Positions 1 through 10,316 of a stretch of DNA of 64,000 nucleotides are shown in pieces. The translations under genes were made by a program, and so were the position numbers. Origin of the DNA: Nocardioides ginsengisegetis. GTDB lineage: Bacteria > Actinomycetota > Actinomycetes > Propionibacteriales > Nocardioidaceae. Where the stretch lies: assembly GCF_014138045.1 (NCBI RefSeq), contig NZ_JACGXA010000001.1, positions 431,501-495,500 of the forward strand, in the 5' to 3' direction. The notes beneath the pieces were generated by a model. The model did not search any database, was not told where the DNA came from, and saw only the letters and a program-made list of their open reading frames with translations. Each line of letters begins with the position of its first letter. The stretch's first letter is position 1.

Positions 1-47
1 CTGAGTCCCGTCGGCTGCCCGCGTCACCATGAAGCGGCGTCGCACGG

Positions 48-1217
48 TCAGGGAGTCGCCGCCAGCACGAACTGCTCGGACGCCGGGACGGGAGTGCCGG
101 CCCGTTCGAGGGAGCCGTCGAGGCCGATCCGGACGAGCACGACCCGGCGGCCGTCGAAGACGCCGGCGAGCAGGTGGCGGTCGTCCTCCCAGGTGACCGG
201 CACGCTGGTCGCCCCGATCCGGTTGAGGATGCCCTCCACGTCGGTGACCGGGTGGCCGGTGGCGGCGTCGTACACCGCCTGGCAGCAGAAGCCACTGCCG
301 TGGTCGACGAGTCCGAGGACGTGCCGGCCGTCGGGGCTGAACCCCTGCAGGACCGTGTGCTCCGCGCGCCACGCCACGGCGCCGGTGTCCGGGTCGACGA
401 CCACGGCGGTCGACGTGTCGCCGACGACCTGCCCGGAGACCTGGCCGGTCGTCGGGCTCACGCCACCGGCACTCGCCAGCCCGGGGATCCGCACCGGCGG
501 ACGCTGCAGGTCGGTCACGAAGGCGCCCCTGTCGCCGGAGTCGACCGTGAGCACGACGCGCTCGCCCAGCAGGCCGACCACCCGCGCGAACAGGCCGGTG
601 TCCTGGCTGGTCTCGCCGTCACCCATGCCGCTGGCGATGCCGCGCACGACCACGCTGGAGGGGCTGCCGGTGGCCTCCGAGCAGGGGAACCGCACCCACA
701 CGGCGTCGAGCTGGTCGGGGCTCAGCACCGGCGACCCCGTGGTGCAGGACGAGGCGATCTCGTGCCCCTGCCCGTCGTACTGGTGCAGCCCCACGGACGC
801 CCCGACCGTGTGGTCATCGGCGACCAGGAAGCCCCCGTGGTACGGCGTGATCGCGGTGATCCCGCCCGCGATCGGCAGCGCGTGCCGGGACCCGTCGGTC
901 CCGATGAAGTCGTGCCCCTCGACGTAGGAGATCCGCGGGGCGGGACCTCGGGCGAGGTCGCGCAGGTCGATCGAGGACGGCACCGGGTGCGTCGGTCCGG
1001 GCGCCGGCGACGCCCCGTGGCCGCGCACGAACACCGCCGTCGGCACGGTCACCACCAGCACGGCCGCGGCGGCGAGGACGGTCCGGTTGCGGAGCTGGCG
1101 GCGCCGGATTCCCCGCGCGGTGGAGGCGACGTCACCCACCCCCGTCACGTCGTACGACGCGTGGTCGGCGCGGCGGTGGAGCGCCTCGGTGAGCAGCCGC
1201 TCGGCGGGGTCGGTCAT
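48..1217 (-). CDS. Membrane-anchored beta-propeller-like protein, partner of SigE-family sigma factor
   Basis: The 389-residue product has a short cytoplasmic N-terminus rich in Arg (to about residue 45), one membrane segment (about 46-65, AAAAVLVVTVPTAVFV) and a long extracytoplasmic part with repeated VV/DP-type beta-strands that resembles a beta-propeller. The ATG overlaps the stop of the upstream sigma gene as ATGA, so the two are translationally coupled. Inference: it tunes the sigma factor, like an anti-sigma factor, although no recognised anti-sigma zinc motif is visible. A second, similar pair lies at 7968-9844. The open frame extends further upstream, but that part only mirrors the sigma gene in another frame. 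Confidence 0.75.
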   Translation of the reverse strand: MTDPAERLLTEALHRRADHASYDVTGVGDVASTARGIRRRQLRNRTVLAAAAVLVVTVPTAVFVRGHGASPAPGPTHPVPSSIDLRDLARGPAPRISYVEGHDFIGTDGSRHALPIAGGITAITPYHGGFLVADDHTVGASVGLHQYDGQGHEIASSCTTGSPVLSPDQLDAVWVRFPCSEATGSPSSVVVRGIASGMGDGETSQDTGLFARVVGLLGERVVLTVDSGDRGAFVTDLQRPPVRIPGLASAGGVSPTTGQVSGQVVGDTSTAVVVDPDTGAVAWRAEHTVLQGFSPDGRHVLGLVDHGSGFCCQAVYDAATGHPVTDVEGILNRIGATSVPVTWEDDRHLLAGVFDGRRVVLVRIGLDGSLERAGTPVPASEQFVLAATP

Positions 1218-1741
1218 GACTCCTCCTGTCCGGGGTGCGCGATCTCGGGGTGGTCCGCGAGGCGGGACCGCAGCGCGGCGAGGGCGCGGCTGGCCTGGGA
1301 CTTCACGGTGCCGACCGAGATGCCGAGGACGTCGGCGGTCTCGGCCTCGGTGAGCTCCTCGTAGTAGCGCAGCACCAGCACGGCCCGCTGCCGCGGCGGC
1401 AGGGTGGCGACGAACGCCCACACCTCGGCATGCACGTCGGGGCCGCTGCGCGACGACGCGGGAACGTCCGGCACCTCCGCGGTGACGACCTCGCGCCGCC
1501 GCCATGGGCGCCGCCAAGCACTCCGGTGCTCGTTGACCAGGACCCGGCGGGCATAGCCGTCGAGGTGCTCGCGGTCCTCGAGCCGGTCCCAGGCGAGGTA
1601 GAGCTTCGCGAGCGAGGTCTGCACGAGGTCCTGCGCGGAGTGCGGGTCGCCGGTGAGCAGGAGCGCGAGCCGCTGGAGGGACGGCTCGCGCGCGACGAGC
1701 CACTCCTCGAAGTCGGACCGAGCCGCCACCCTGACCTCCAC
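1214..1741 (-). CDS. SigE-family ECF RNA polymerase sigma factor
   Basis: This 175-residue protein has region 2 (about 15-75, with [17 protein letters not shown]) and region 4 (about 110-160, with the helix-turn-helix [19 protein letters not shown]), the arrangement of the actinobacterial SigE-type ECF family. It would direct RNA polymerase to a small stress or envelope regulon. The downstream membrane protein overlaps it by 4 nt and is the likely signalling partner. The target promoter cannot be told from the sequence. Confidence 0.9.
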   Translation of the reverse strand: MEVRVAARSDFEEWLVAREPSLQRLALLLTGDPHSAQDLVQTSLAKLYLAWDRLEDREHLDGYARRVLVNEHRSAWRRPWRRREVVTAEVPDVPASSRSGPDVHAEVWAFVATLPPRQRAVLVLRYYEELTEAETADVLGISVGTVKSQASRALAALRSRLADHPEIAHPGQEES

Positions 1742-1806
1742 ACCCGCCTACACGCACACCCTGCCCCTACGGTTGCATGGGAAGCCACCGACGAGAGGGA
1801 GCACGC

Positions 1807-2895
1807 ATGCAGCAGGTCAAGGCCGTCGTCGCGCGCGGCAAGGGTCAGCCGGTCGAGGTCACCACCATCAACGTGCCGGACCCGGGCCCGGGGGAGGCGC
1901 TGGTGAAGGTGCAGGCCTGCGGGGTCTGCCACACCGACCTGCACTACCGCGAGGGCGGCATCAACGACGACTTCCCGTTCCTGCTGGGCCACGAGGCCGC
2001 GGGCGTGGTCGAGGCCGTGGGTGACGACGTGACCAGCGTGGCGCCCGGCGACTTCGTGGTCCTCAACTGGCGCGCGGTGTGCGGTGACTGCCGGGCGTGC
2101 GACCGGGGTGAGCCGTGGTACTGCTTCGCCACCCACAACGCCACGCAGAAGATGACGCTGGAGGACGGGACGGAGCTCTCGCCGGCCCTGGGCATCGGCG
2201 CGTTCGCCGAGAAGACCCTGGTCGCCGCCGGCCAGTGCACCAAGGTCGACCCGTCGGCCCGGGCGGCCGCGGTCGGCCTGCTGGGGTGCGGCGTGATGGC
2301 CGGCATCGGCGCCGCGATCAACACCGGCCAGGTGACGCGCGGCAAGTCCGTGGCCGTCATCGGCTGCGGCGGTGTCGGCGTGGCCGCCGTCGCGGGCTCG
2401 GCGCTGGCGGGTGCGAGCCCGATCATCGCCGTCGACATCGACCCCAAGAAGCTCGCCAAGGCCACCGAGATGGGCGCGACGCACACCGTCGACTCCTCGA
2501 CGACCGACCCGGTCGCCGCGATCCAGGAGCTCACCGGCGGCCACGGCGCCGACGTCGTGATCGAGGCCGTGGGCCGTCCCGAGACCTGGAAGCAGGCGTT
2601 CTACGCCCGCGACCTGGCCGGCACCGTCGTCCTGGTCGGCGTCCCGACGCCGGACATGACGCTCCCCGACATCCCGCTCATCGACGTCTTCGGCCGCGGC
2701 GGGTCGCTGAAGTCCAGCTGGTACGGCGACTGCCTGCCCAGCCGTGACTTCCCGATGCTCGTCGACCTCTACCAGCAGGGCCGGCTCGACCTCGACGCGT
2801 TCGTCACCGAGGAGATCGGCATCGACGACGTGGAGGCCGCCTTTGCGCGCATGCACGACGGCGACGTGCTCCGCAGCGTGGTGATCCTCAAGTGA
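1807..2895 (+). CDS. mscR: S-(hydroxymethyl)mycothiol dehydrogenase (NAD/mycothiol-dependent formaldehyde dehydrogenase)
   Basis: This zinc-dependent class III-type alcohol dehydrogenase oxidises S-hydroxymethylmycothiol, the adduct of formaldehyde and mycothiol, to S-formylmycothiol using NAD. Visible features are the catalytic zinc site Cys38 with CGVCHTD, GHEAAG, the structural zinc cluster [15 protein letters not shown], and the Rossmann loop [10 protein letters not shown] chose the ATG at 1807 (362 aa, usual family length) because a purine-rich GAGAGGGAG lies just upstream; an in-frame ATG 30 nt earlier lacks a site. The next gene overlaps by 4 nt (GTGA), matching the mycobacterial mscR-hydrolase pair. 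Confidence 0.92.
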   Translation: MQQVKAVVARGKGQPVEVTTINVPDPGPGEALVKVQACGVCHTDLHYREGGINDDFPFLLGHEAAGVVEAVGDDVTSVAPGDFVVLNWRAVCGDCRACDRGEPWYCFATHNATQKMTLEDGTELSPALGIGAFAEKTLVAAGQCTKVDPSARAAAVGLLGCGVMAGIGAAINTGQVTRGKSVAVIGCGGVGVAAVAGSALAGASPIIAVDIDPKKLAKATEMGATHTVDSSTTDPVAAIQELTGGHGADVVIEAVGRPETWKQAFYARDLAGTVVLVGVPTPDMTLPDIPLIDVFGRGGSLKSSWYGDCLPSRDFPMLVDLYQQGRLDLDAFVTEEIGIDDVEAAFARMHDGDVLRSVVILK

Positions 2896-3497
2896 CCCGC
2901 GTCGACCACGCGGTCGTGTCCGGCACGTTCAGCCTCGACGGGGAGACGCACCAGGTCGACAACAACATCTGGGTGGTCGGCGACGACCGCGAGTGCGTGG
3001 TCATCGACGCGCCCCACGACGTCGAGGCGATCATGGACGTGGTCGGCGACCGCACCGTCAAGGCGATCCTGTGCACCCACGCCCACGACGACCACGTGCG
3101 CGTCGCGCCGGCGCTGCGCGAGCGGGTCGTCGCGCCGATCATGCTGCACCCCGACGACCGGCCGCTGTGGGAGCTCACGCACACCGACCACCTGTGGGAC
3201 CTCGACCTCGCCGACGGCTTCGAGCTGACCGTCGGCGGCACCCCGCTCCGGGTGATCCACACGCCGGGCCACGCGCCCGGCGCGGTCTGCTTCCACGCCC
3301 CCGAGCTGGGCTGCGTCTTCACCGGCGACACCCTCTTCCAGGGCGGTCCGGGGGCGACCGGGCGGTCCTTCTCCGACGAGGACCTCATCAAGGAGTCGAT
3401 CCGGGCCCGGCTCTTCGCCCTCCCCGACGACACCGTCGTCCACACCGGGCACGGCGACGACACCACAATTGGGGCCGAGCGCGCGTCGGGACTCTGA
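2892..3497 (+). CDS. MBL-fold metallo-hydrolase, probable S-formylmycothiol/thioester hydrolase
   Basis: The 201-residue metallo-beta-lactamase fold enzyme is of the glyoxalase II type. The metal site is intact: HAHDDH at 63-68, then TPGHAPG, TGDTLF and the C-terminal HTGHGDD. Its GTG start overlaps the mscR stop codon, so it is made together with the dehydrogenase. Established: this gene order is conserved in mycothiol producers. Inference: it hydrolyses the S-formylmycothiol made by MscR, or a related mycothiol thioester, giving formate and free thiol. Confidence 0.85.
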   Translation: MTRVDHAVVSGTFSLDGETHQVDNNIWVVGDDRECVVIDAPHDVEAIMDVVGDRTVKAILCTHAHDDHVRVAPALRERVVAPIMLHPDDRPLWELTHTDHLWDLDLADGFELTVGGTPLRVIHTPGHAPGAVCFHAPELGCVFTGDTLFQGGPGATGRSFSDEDLIKESIRARLFALPDDTVVHTGHGDDTTIGAERASGL

Positions 3498-3509
3498 CAC
3501 AGTGGGCCC

Positions 3510-4496
3510 ATGTCCGGGTGGGATGACTACTGGACGGCTCTCGCGGAAGGTGATCGCGACCTGGCGATCACCTTCATCCAGCGAGCCCTCGACGAGGGGG
3601 CCGCACCGCGCGAGGTGCTCGACGAGTTCGTGCTCGAGGCGCAGCACCGGATCGGCGAGCTCTGGCTCGAGGGCGAGTGGACGGTGGCCCAGGAGCACGA
3701 GGCCACGGCGGTCAGCGAGAGCCTCGTGCACTGGCTGGCCTCGGTCACCTCGAGGTCGCCGACCCTCGACGGGCGCGCCCTCCTGGTGTCCTGCCTCCCC
3801 GGCGAGCGGCACGCCCTGCCGGCGCTCGTCGTGGCCGAGGGGCTGCGGATGGAGGGCCACCGCGTGCACTACCTCGGCGCCGACCCCGAGCCGTCCTCGC
3901 TGCTGAGCGAGGTGCTGGACCTCGGCCCGCGCGCCGTCCTGTTCAGCGGGTCGCTCACGTCGGCCCTCGGCACGCAGAAGTCCATGCTGGTCAGCCTCCG
4001 TGCGCTCGGGGTGCCCGTGGTCGTGGGCGGTCAGGCGTTCGGCCTCGACGCCCGCCGGGCGCGCTCGCTCGGGGCCACGGCGTACGCCCCCAGCATCGAG
4101 GCCGTCGTCGAGGTGCTCGACCGGCTGCCCGCCCGCCTCCCACGGCTGCCCGACCTCGAGACGGTGCCGGGCGAGGCCGAGGGCGCCTGGCTGGAGGACG
4201 CCCGGCCCGAGCTGGCGGCGTACGTCGTCCGGCAGGTACGCCGCCGGGTCGGCGACGAGGGCGGCACCCCGGACTGGTGGACCGACTACGAGAGCAACGT
4301 CGACCACCTGGTCGGCTGTCTGGGCGCGGCGCTGGTGACCGGGGACGACACGATCATGCTCGAGGTGCGGGAGTGGATGGCCCGGATGCTCACGCGCCGC
4401 GACGCCCCGCCCACGGTCATGGAGCTGACCTGGGACACCCTCGCTGGCCGGGTCCGCGGCCACCCGATGGCCCGGCTGCTGCTGGCCTCGGCATAG
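3510..4496 (+). CDS. Stand-alone cobalamin-binding protein with CarH-like photosensor signature
   Basis: The 328-residue protein starts with a four-helix B12 cap domain (about 1-80) followed by a Rossmann-like B12-binding domain (about 88-205). It carries Wx9EH (W52, E62, H63), the signature that caps the upper face of adenosylcobalamin in CarH-type photoreceptors, and the lower-ligand loop GERHALP with H101, followed at the right spacing by FSGSL and VVVGG. There is no MerR DNA-binding domain; the last 120 residues are helical and unassigned. It lies 12 nt after the formaldehyde hydrolase gene. Inference: a light- or B12-responsive regulator working through its C-terminus or a partner. A methyl-transfer corrinoid protein is the alternative. 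Confidence 0.8.
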   Translation: MSGWDDYWTALAEGDRDLAITFIQRALDEGAAPREVLDEFVLEAQHRIGELWLEGEWTVAQEHEATAVSESLVHWLASVTSRSPTLDGRALLVSCLPGERHALPALVVAEGLRMEGHRVHYLGADPEPSSLLSEVLDLGPRAVLFSGSLTSALGTQKSMLVSLRALGVPVVVGGQAFGLDARRARSLGATAYAPSIEAVVEVLDRLPARLPRLPDLETVPGEAEGAWLEDARPELAAYVVRQVRRRVGDEGGTPDWWTDYESNVDHLVGCLGAALVTGDDTIMLEVREWMARMLTRRDAPPTVMELTWDTLAGRVRGHPMARLLLASA

Positions 4497-4502
4497 AAGC
4501 CC

Positions 4503-5660
4503 TCAGAACGGCCGGACGAGCAGGGCCGTGCCGCTCCCGGCGACCCGGGTGAGCACGACGGTGGCGGTCTCGTCGCCGGAGAGGTCGAGCCGCTTGCGCA
4601 GCTGCTCGGGCACGACCTCGACGCCGCGCTTCTTGATGGTCAGGGCGCCGACGTTGCGCTCCCGGAGCGCGGCCCGGAGTGCCTTCTCGCGGTAGGGCAG
4701 CTCCTCGAGCACCTCGTAGCCACGGGCGAAGGGCGTGCGCATGGCCTCGTCGGAGGTGACGTAGGCGATGTGGGCGTCGACCAGGCCGCCCTGCACCCCG
4801 GCGGCGACCGCGGTGACCAGCCCGGCCCGGATCACGGCGCCGTCGGGCTCGTAGAGGAAGCGACCGACCGGCACCACGCCGGCGCCCGGGTCGTCCTCCT
4901 CGGTGAGGGTGGCCAGCCCACCGTCGCCGATGACGGTGGCCCGGCGCTCGGTGGTGGCCAGCCGGCCTGACCAGAGCGCGGCCTCCTTGACCTCGCCGTG
5001 GTCGCTGACCCACTCGGCCTCGACCCCGGCGGGGATGATCGCGTGCGGGATGCCGGGCGCGACCTTGACGCAGGCGTCGCGGCGCAGCAGCCCCTCGACG
5101 AACGGCCACGGCGGGGTCCAGTCGTCGACGTCGAACGTGCGGCCGCGTCCGGTGCGTCGCGCCGGGTCGGCGAACGCCACGTCGAAGGGGGAGTGGTCGA
5201 CCCCGGTGGCGTCGGCGACCATGACCGCGCCCGGCAGGTCGAGGGCGGCCAGGTTGGCCTCGGCGACGGCCACGCGCACCGGGTCGAGGTCCACGCCGGC
5301 GCAGGTCAGGCCGGCGCGGGCGGACGCGATGAGGTCGCCGCCGATGCCGCAGCCGAGGTCGACGAGGGTCTCCATCTGCGCGGCCTGCAACCGGGCGGAG
5401 CGGTGCGTGGCGACCGGCAGCCGGGTCGCCTGCTCGAGGCCGTCCGGCGTGAAGTACATCCGGGCCGCGAGGTCGCCGAACTTCGCCTCCGCCTTCCGAC
5501 GAAGCCCGACCTGGGTGAGCGCGGCGGCGACGTGCCCCGGATCCGCCGTACGACGGAGCTGGGTCTGGGCGTGCAGGGGGTCGGCCGGGGCGTCGGCGGC
5601 GCGGGCGAGCAGCTGCTGGCCGTCGTCGGTCAGCAGCCACCGGAAGTCGTCGAGGTCCAC
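4503..5660 (-). CDS. Class I SAM-dependent methyltransferase with THUMP-like C-terminal domain
   Basis: This 385-residue protein has a helical N-terminus (1-90), a Rossmann methyltransferase core with motif I VDLGCGIGGDLIA (about 102-114) and FADPARR in the motif IV position, and a C-terminal THUMP-like domain (about 310-385, ALTIKKRGVEV). The family is widespread in Actinobacteria and is thought to act on RNA; the substrate is not known. It is convergent with the B12 gene (6 nt between stops) and divergent from groES. Confidence 0.82.
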   Translation of the reverse strand: MDLDDFRWLLTDDGQQLLARAADAPADPLHAQTQLRRTADPGHVAAALTQVGLRRKAEAKFGDLAARMYFTPDGLEQATRLPVATHRSARLQAAQMETLVDLGCGIGGDLIASARAGLTCAGVDLDPVRVAVAEANLAALDLPGAVMVADATGVDHSPFDVAFADPARRTGRGRTFDVDDWTPPWPFVEGLLRRDACVKVAPGIPHAIIPAGVEAEWVSDHGEVKEAALWSGRLATTERRATVIGDGGLATLTEEDDPGAGVVPVGRFLYEPDGAVIRAGLVTAVAAGVQGGLVDAHIAYVTSDEAMRTPFARGYEVLEELPYREKALRAALRERNVGALTIKKRGVEVVPEQLRKRLDLSGDETATVVLTRVAGSGTALLVRPF

Positions 5661-5706
5661 GAGGCGATCCTCGCAGAGCGTTGGGCGAACGTTCAGGTGG
5701 GCTTCT

Positions 5707-5733
5707 CTGGCACTCCGCTGGGGCGAGTGCTAA
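5707..5733 (+). promoter_or_regulatory. CIRCE operator 1 (HrcA site)
   Basis: The left arm is CTGGCACTC, the spacer is 9 nt, and the right arm is GAGTGCTAA, which matches the CIRCE consensus right arm exactly. It lies 155 nt ahead of the groES start. HrcA binding here would repress groESL outside heat stress. Confidence 0.93.
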
Positions 5734-5741
5734 CGTCTGAT

Positions 5742-5768
5742 CTGGCACTCTCGCCATGAGGGTGCCAG
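5742..5768 (+). promoter_or_regulatory. CIRCE operator 2 (HrcA site)
   Basis: The arms are CTGGCACTC and GGGTGCCAG with a 9-nt spacer, giving one mismatch in symmetry. It follows the first CIRCE at a 35-nt centre-to-centre distance, so two HrcA dimers could sit on roughly adjacent turns. Confidence 0.88.
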
Positions 5769-5887
5769 TGCTTGCGACGAAGAGCGACCCCCGCGACGGC
5801 GCCCTTCCCAGCAGGCCCCAACGTCCGGAGGCGCGTCCCGCGCCTTCACCCAGAGTCAGACAAGTGGAGAAAGTGGAGGTCGACATC

Positions 5888-6181
5888 GTGTCGGTCAACA
5901 TCAAGCCCCTCGAGGACCGCCTCGTCGTGAAGCCCCTCGACGCCGAGCAGACCACGGCCTCCGGCCTGGTCATCCCGGACACCGCCAAGGAGAAGCCCCA
6001 GGAGGGCGAGGTCCTGGCCATCGGTCCGGGTCGCATCGACGACAACGGCAACCGCGTCCCGCTGGACGTCAACGTCGGCGACAAGGTCATCTACAGCAAG
6101 TACGGCGGCACCGAGGTCAAGTACGCCGGCGCCGAGTACCTCATCCTGAGCGCCCGCGACGTCCTCGCCGTCGTTTCCTGA
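5888..6181 (+). CDS. groES: Co-chaperonin GroES (Cpn10)
   Basis: The 97-residue lid of the chaperonin has the standard features: the N-terminal KPLEDRLVV strand, a mobile loop around [16 protein letters not shown], and the C-terminal [13 protein letters not shown]. The start is GTG at 5888, with GGAGG 8 nt upstream; the longer reading frame back to 5756 runs through CIRCE and is not used. It is followed by groEL after an 80-nt gap that holds a long hairpin. Tandem CIRCE sites control it. Confidence 0.97.
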   Translation: MSVNIKPLEDRLVVKPLDAEQTTASGLVIPDTAKEKPQEGEVLAIGPGRIDDNGNRVPLDVNVGDKVIYSKYGGTEVKYAGAEYLILSARDVLAVVS

Positions 6182-6187
6182 TTTCGC

Positions 6188-6239
6188 CGGGTCGTGCTGC
6201 CCACGGTGCGCTCCTGCGCACCCTGGGCGGCACGACCCG
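6188..6239 (+). promoter_or_regulatory. Long intercistronic hairpin between groES and groEL
   Basis: An inverted repeat of about 24 bp (outer arms CGGGTCGTGCTGCCCA and TGGGCGGCACGACCCG with one mismatch; inner arms GGTGCGC and GCGCACC around a TCCT loop) fills the groES-groEL gap. There is no T-run behind it, so it looks more like a processing or stability element than a full terminator. Confidence 0.7.
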
Positions 6240-6252
6240 AACTCGTTTCTAG

Positions 6253-7887
<1,635 letters not shown>

Positions 7888-7894
7888 TCCACCC

Positions 7895-7912
7895 GTCGCG
7901 TCCTGACGCGAC
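7895..7912 (+). terminator. Small hairpin after groEL
   Basis: A 7-bp stem (GTCGCGT, loop CCTG, ACGCGAC) lies 7 nt after the groEL stop and just before the larger palindrome. It probably helps end the groESL transcript. Confidence 0.5.
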
Positions 7913-7915
7913 ACA

Positions 7916-7951
7916 ACACCGACCCGTCGTCAGCTGACGACGGGTCGGTGT
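7916..7951. terminator. Perfect 36-bp palindrome, bidirectional terminator
   Basis: Two 18-bp arms, ACACCGACCCGTCGTCAG and its exact complement, abut with no spacer between the convergent groEL1 and beta-propeller genes. Downstream on the plus strand is CATTTC. The position and symmetry suit a two-way terminator. Confidence 0.82.
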
Positions 7952-7967
7952 CATTTCAGGGGTCGGG

Positions 7968-9302
7968 TCAGGGGGTCAGCTCTCCGACGTGCTGCACCTG
8001 GCCGTGGCCGCGGTTGGTCGGGGTGCACCACAGGAACGTGCCGTCCGGTGCCGGACCGCCGTTGCCCCACTTCGCCATCGCGTCGCTGATCCGCAGCAGC
8101 CGCCCGGACGCGAGGTCGTAGATGTAGGTCCCCGCCTGGCCGCGTTCGTACGCCGTGATCTCGACGAGGCTGCCGTCGCCGCCGGCCCCGGCCAGCATGC
8201 CGTCGATGCTGCTGTCCTGGATCGTGACGACCTGGTCGCCGTCGGTGGTGAGCACCTGGACCCGGTCGTCGCGGACGTCGCCGTAGGTGCCGCAGTACTG
8301 GCTGAGCACCACCCGGTCGTCGGTCGCCCCGAAGCCGAGCAGGTTGCACCGGTCGCCGGAGTGCGGGTCGAAGGCGTGCTCCTCGCCGGTCGCGAGGTCG
8401 CGCACGTGCACCTGCCCGGCGTCGCCGTTGCTGCGGTCGGTCCACACCATCGAGTGCGGCGTGAAGGCCAGCTCGCCGAAGCGCAGGCCCTCGTCGCGGG
8501 CGTCGGAGCCGTCGGTCAGCGAGACCGACCACAGCTCGAAGGAGTCGCCCTGGGCGTCGGCGTCCTCGGCGTCGCCGCCCGCCTGGGTCGGCCAGCCGCC
8601 CTCGGGGATCTTGCCCTGCGTGGCGGGCACCCCGACGTAGAGGCGCTCGTCGGGGCCGACCTGGGCCGCTCCGGGGAAGCCCACCGCGGGCAGGCCGGGC
8701 CAGGTCAGCTCCGACCACGTGCGCCTGCCGCGGTCGAAGACCCAGGCCGTCAGCGTCGAGGCCTTGCTGCCGGACGGACCCACGAGGATGAGGCGGTCGG
8801 ACCCGAGCTCGGCCGGCCAGGTCTGGGTCTGGCCGATGCGCAGGTCCGGCAGCCAGTCCTTGGTCCCGGTCGCGGGGTCGAGCAGCGCGAACCGCGGCCG
8901 CAGCTGGTCGGACCGCGGCCCGTCGCGGAAGAGGATGAGCCCGTCGTCGGTGACGCCGTCGAAGTACTGCCCGTTGTCGGCGTCGAGGTTGTCGTTGGTG
9001 TACGACGCCAGCTCGGTGTAGTCGCGTCCGGCCACGGCCGGGACCGCGTCGGCGAGGCTGGTGGTCGGCGCGTCCGGCAACGGCCGCGAGGCTGGTCCGG
9101 TGGCGTGGTCGGTGCCGGGACCGCCGAGCGCCAGCGCGGTCACGAGACCCGCGACGGCGACGGCCGAGACGGCCCCGGAGCCGACCAGGGTCCGCCGGCG
9201 GCGTACGCGGGACCGGCCCAGGCGCAGCACCTCGCCGAGGTCGGCGTGGTCCTCGGGGGCGTGCTCGACGTTCTCGCGCAACAGCGTGCGCAGCTCGTTC
9301 AC
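7968..9302 (-). CDS. Membrane-anchored beta-propeller-like protein, partner of second SigE-family sigma factor
   Basis: The 444-residue protein has a cytoplasmic N-terminus with an RSRVRRRR patch, one membrane segment (about 41-60, GSGAVSAVAVAGLVTALALG) and an extracytoplasmic domain with several WT/VWD-type strands resembling propeller blades. A GTG start overlaps the sigma stop as GTGA; a GTG one codon earlier is possible. The gene layout repeats that at 48-1741, which argues for a paralogous sigma/membrane-sensor system. The anti-sigma role is inferred. Confidence 0.75.
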   Translation of the reverse strand: MNELRTLLRENVEHAPEDHADLGEVLRLGRSRVRRRRTLVGSGAVSAVAVAGLVTALALGGPGTDHATGPASRPLPDAPTTSLADAVPAVAGRDYTELASYTNDNLDADNGQYFDGVTDDGLILFRDGPRSDQLRPRFALLDPATGTKDWLPDLRIGQTQTWPAELGSDRLILVGPSGSKASTLTAWVFDRGRRTWSELTWPGLPAVGFPGAAQVGPDERLYVGVPATQGKIPEGGWPTQAGGDAEDADAQGDSFELWSVSLTDGSDARDEGLRFGELAFTPHSMVWTDRSNGDAGQVHVRDLATGEEHAFDPHSGDRCNLLGFGATDDRVVLSQYCGTYGDVRDDRVQVLTTDGDQVVTIQDSSIDGMLAGAGGDGSLVEITAYERGQAGTYIYDLASGRLLRISDAMAKWGNGGPAPDGTFLWCTPTNRGHGQVQHVGELTP

Positions 9303-9844
9303 CACGGCAGGCTCCTCTCTCCGGCGACCGCGAGCTCGTCGCGGGCCGCCGCCTCGAACATGGACCGGAGACTGGCGAGCGCCCGGGACGTCTGGCTCTT
9401 GACCGTGCCCTCGCTGCAGCCGAGGGCGATCGCCGTGGCGTGCACGTCGAGGTCCTCGAAGTAGCGCAGCACCACGCAGGCCCGCTGCCGCTCGGGCAGC
9501 CGGGCCAGGGCGGCCATCAGGGCGGCCCGGTCGGCGACCGCGCCCGCCACGTCGTCGGGCGTCGCGCCCTCGTGGTGCTCGGCCACCGGCAGCTCGGTGC
9601 TGGACCGGCGCCGGGCCGAGTCCAGGAAGGCGCTGACGACGGCCTTGCGGGCGTAGGCGAGCTCGCCGCCGTTGCGCACCAGCCGCGGCCACGCGACGTA
9701 CACGCGGACCAGGCCCTCCTGGACGTGGTCCGACGCGCGGTCCCAGTCGCCGCACAACAGGTAGGCCGTCCGGCGCAGCCGGGCCCGCGAGGCGGCCGCG
9801 AACTCCGTGAACGCCTCGTCCCCGGCCTCGTCCCTGCGCCTCAT
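9299..9844 (-). CDS. SigE-family ECF RNA polymerase sigma factor
   Basis: The 181-residue protein has region 2 (about 12-75, SDHVQEGLVRVYVAWPRL) and region 4 with HATAIALGCSEGTVKSQTSRAL (about 132-155). Two ECF sigma factors of the same subfamily lie within 8 kb here, each coupled by a 4-nt overlap to a membrane protein. They probably sense different envelope signals. Confidence 0.9.
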   Translation of the reverse strand: MRRRDEAGDEAFTEFAAASRARLRRTAYLLCGDWDRASDHVQEGLVRVYVAWPRLVRNGGELAYARKAVVSAFLDSARRRSSTELPVAEHHEGATPDDVAGAVADRAALMAALARLPERQRACVVLRYFEDLDVHATAIALGCSEGTVKSQTSRALASLRSMFEAAARDELAVAGERSLPW

Positions 9845-9886
9845 CAGCGGTTCTTCCCCCGAGTCTCCATGTCCCTCTGAACGAGG

Positions 9887-10201
9887 TCAGTCGGCGATCG
9901 GTTGCACGCGATCCCGGAGCAGCGAGACCCGGAACGGCCGCAGCTCGCCGGTGACCACCCCGCGCGCGATGGCGGGGTCGGACTCCATGATGGCGCGGGC
10001 CGCGTCCTCGTCCGGGGCCTCGAAGACCGTGATGCCGGTGTTGGTCGGACCCAGCGTCGGGCCGGCCAGCACCAGCACGCCGTCGGCGAGCAGCTGCTGG
10101 AGGTGGCTGAAGTGGTCGCCGAACACCTCGCCCTCCTGCTCGGTCATCGTCTCGGCGAAGTCGGTCCGCGGAGGGTGCAGGAAGTAGATCCACTCGGCCA
10201 T
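9887..10201 (-). CDS. YciI family protein
   Basis: The 104-residue single-domain protein has the ferredoxin-like YciI fold: a FLHPP segment near the start, DHFSHLQQLLADGVLVLAGP in the middle, and DEDAARAIMESDPA at the C-terminus. The family has a putative His/Asp catalytic pair but no settled substrate. I chose the ATG at 10201, since residues upstream look non-coding. Confidence 0.8.
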   Translation of the reverse strand: MAEWIYFLHPPRTDFAETMTEQEGEVFGDHFSHLQQLLADGVLVLAGPTLGPTNTGITVFEAPDEDAARAIMESDPAIARGVVTGELRPFRVSLLRDRVQPIAD

Positions 10202-10316
10202 CCGGCCATTGTTCCACCGCCGAAACACCGCGGACCCGATCCGGCAACACGTCCGGGTCAGGCTCGCTGGGTCGACCGGCGACCGGCGCCGGCGCGTCTC
10301 GAGGGGGAGATCACCC

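Noticed and set aside
1303..2856. Long antisense frame over mscR and the first sigma gene, and 2769-4463 over the hydrolase and B12 genes
   Set aside because: Same cause: mirror frames of well-supported genes on the other strand.
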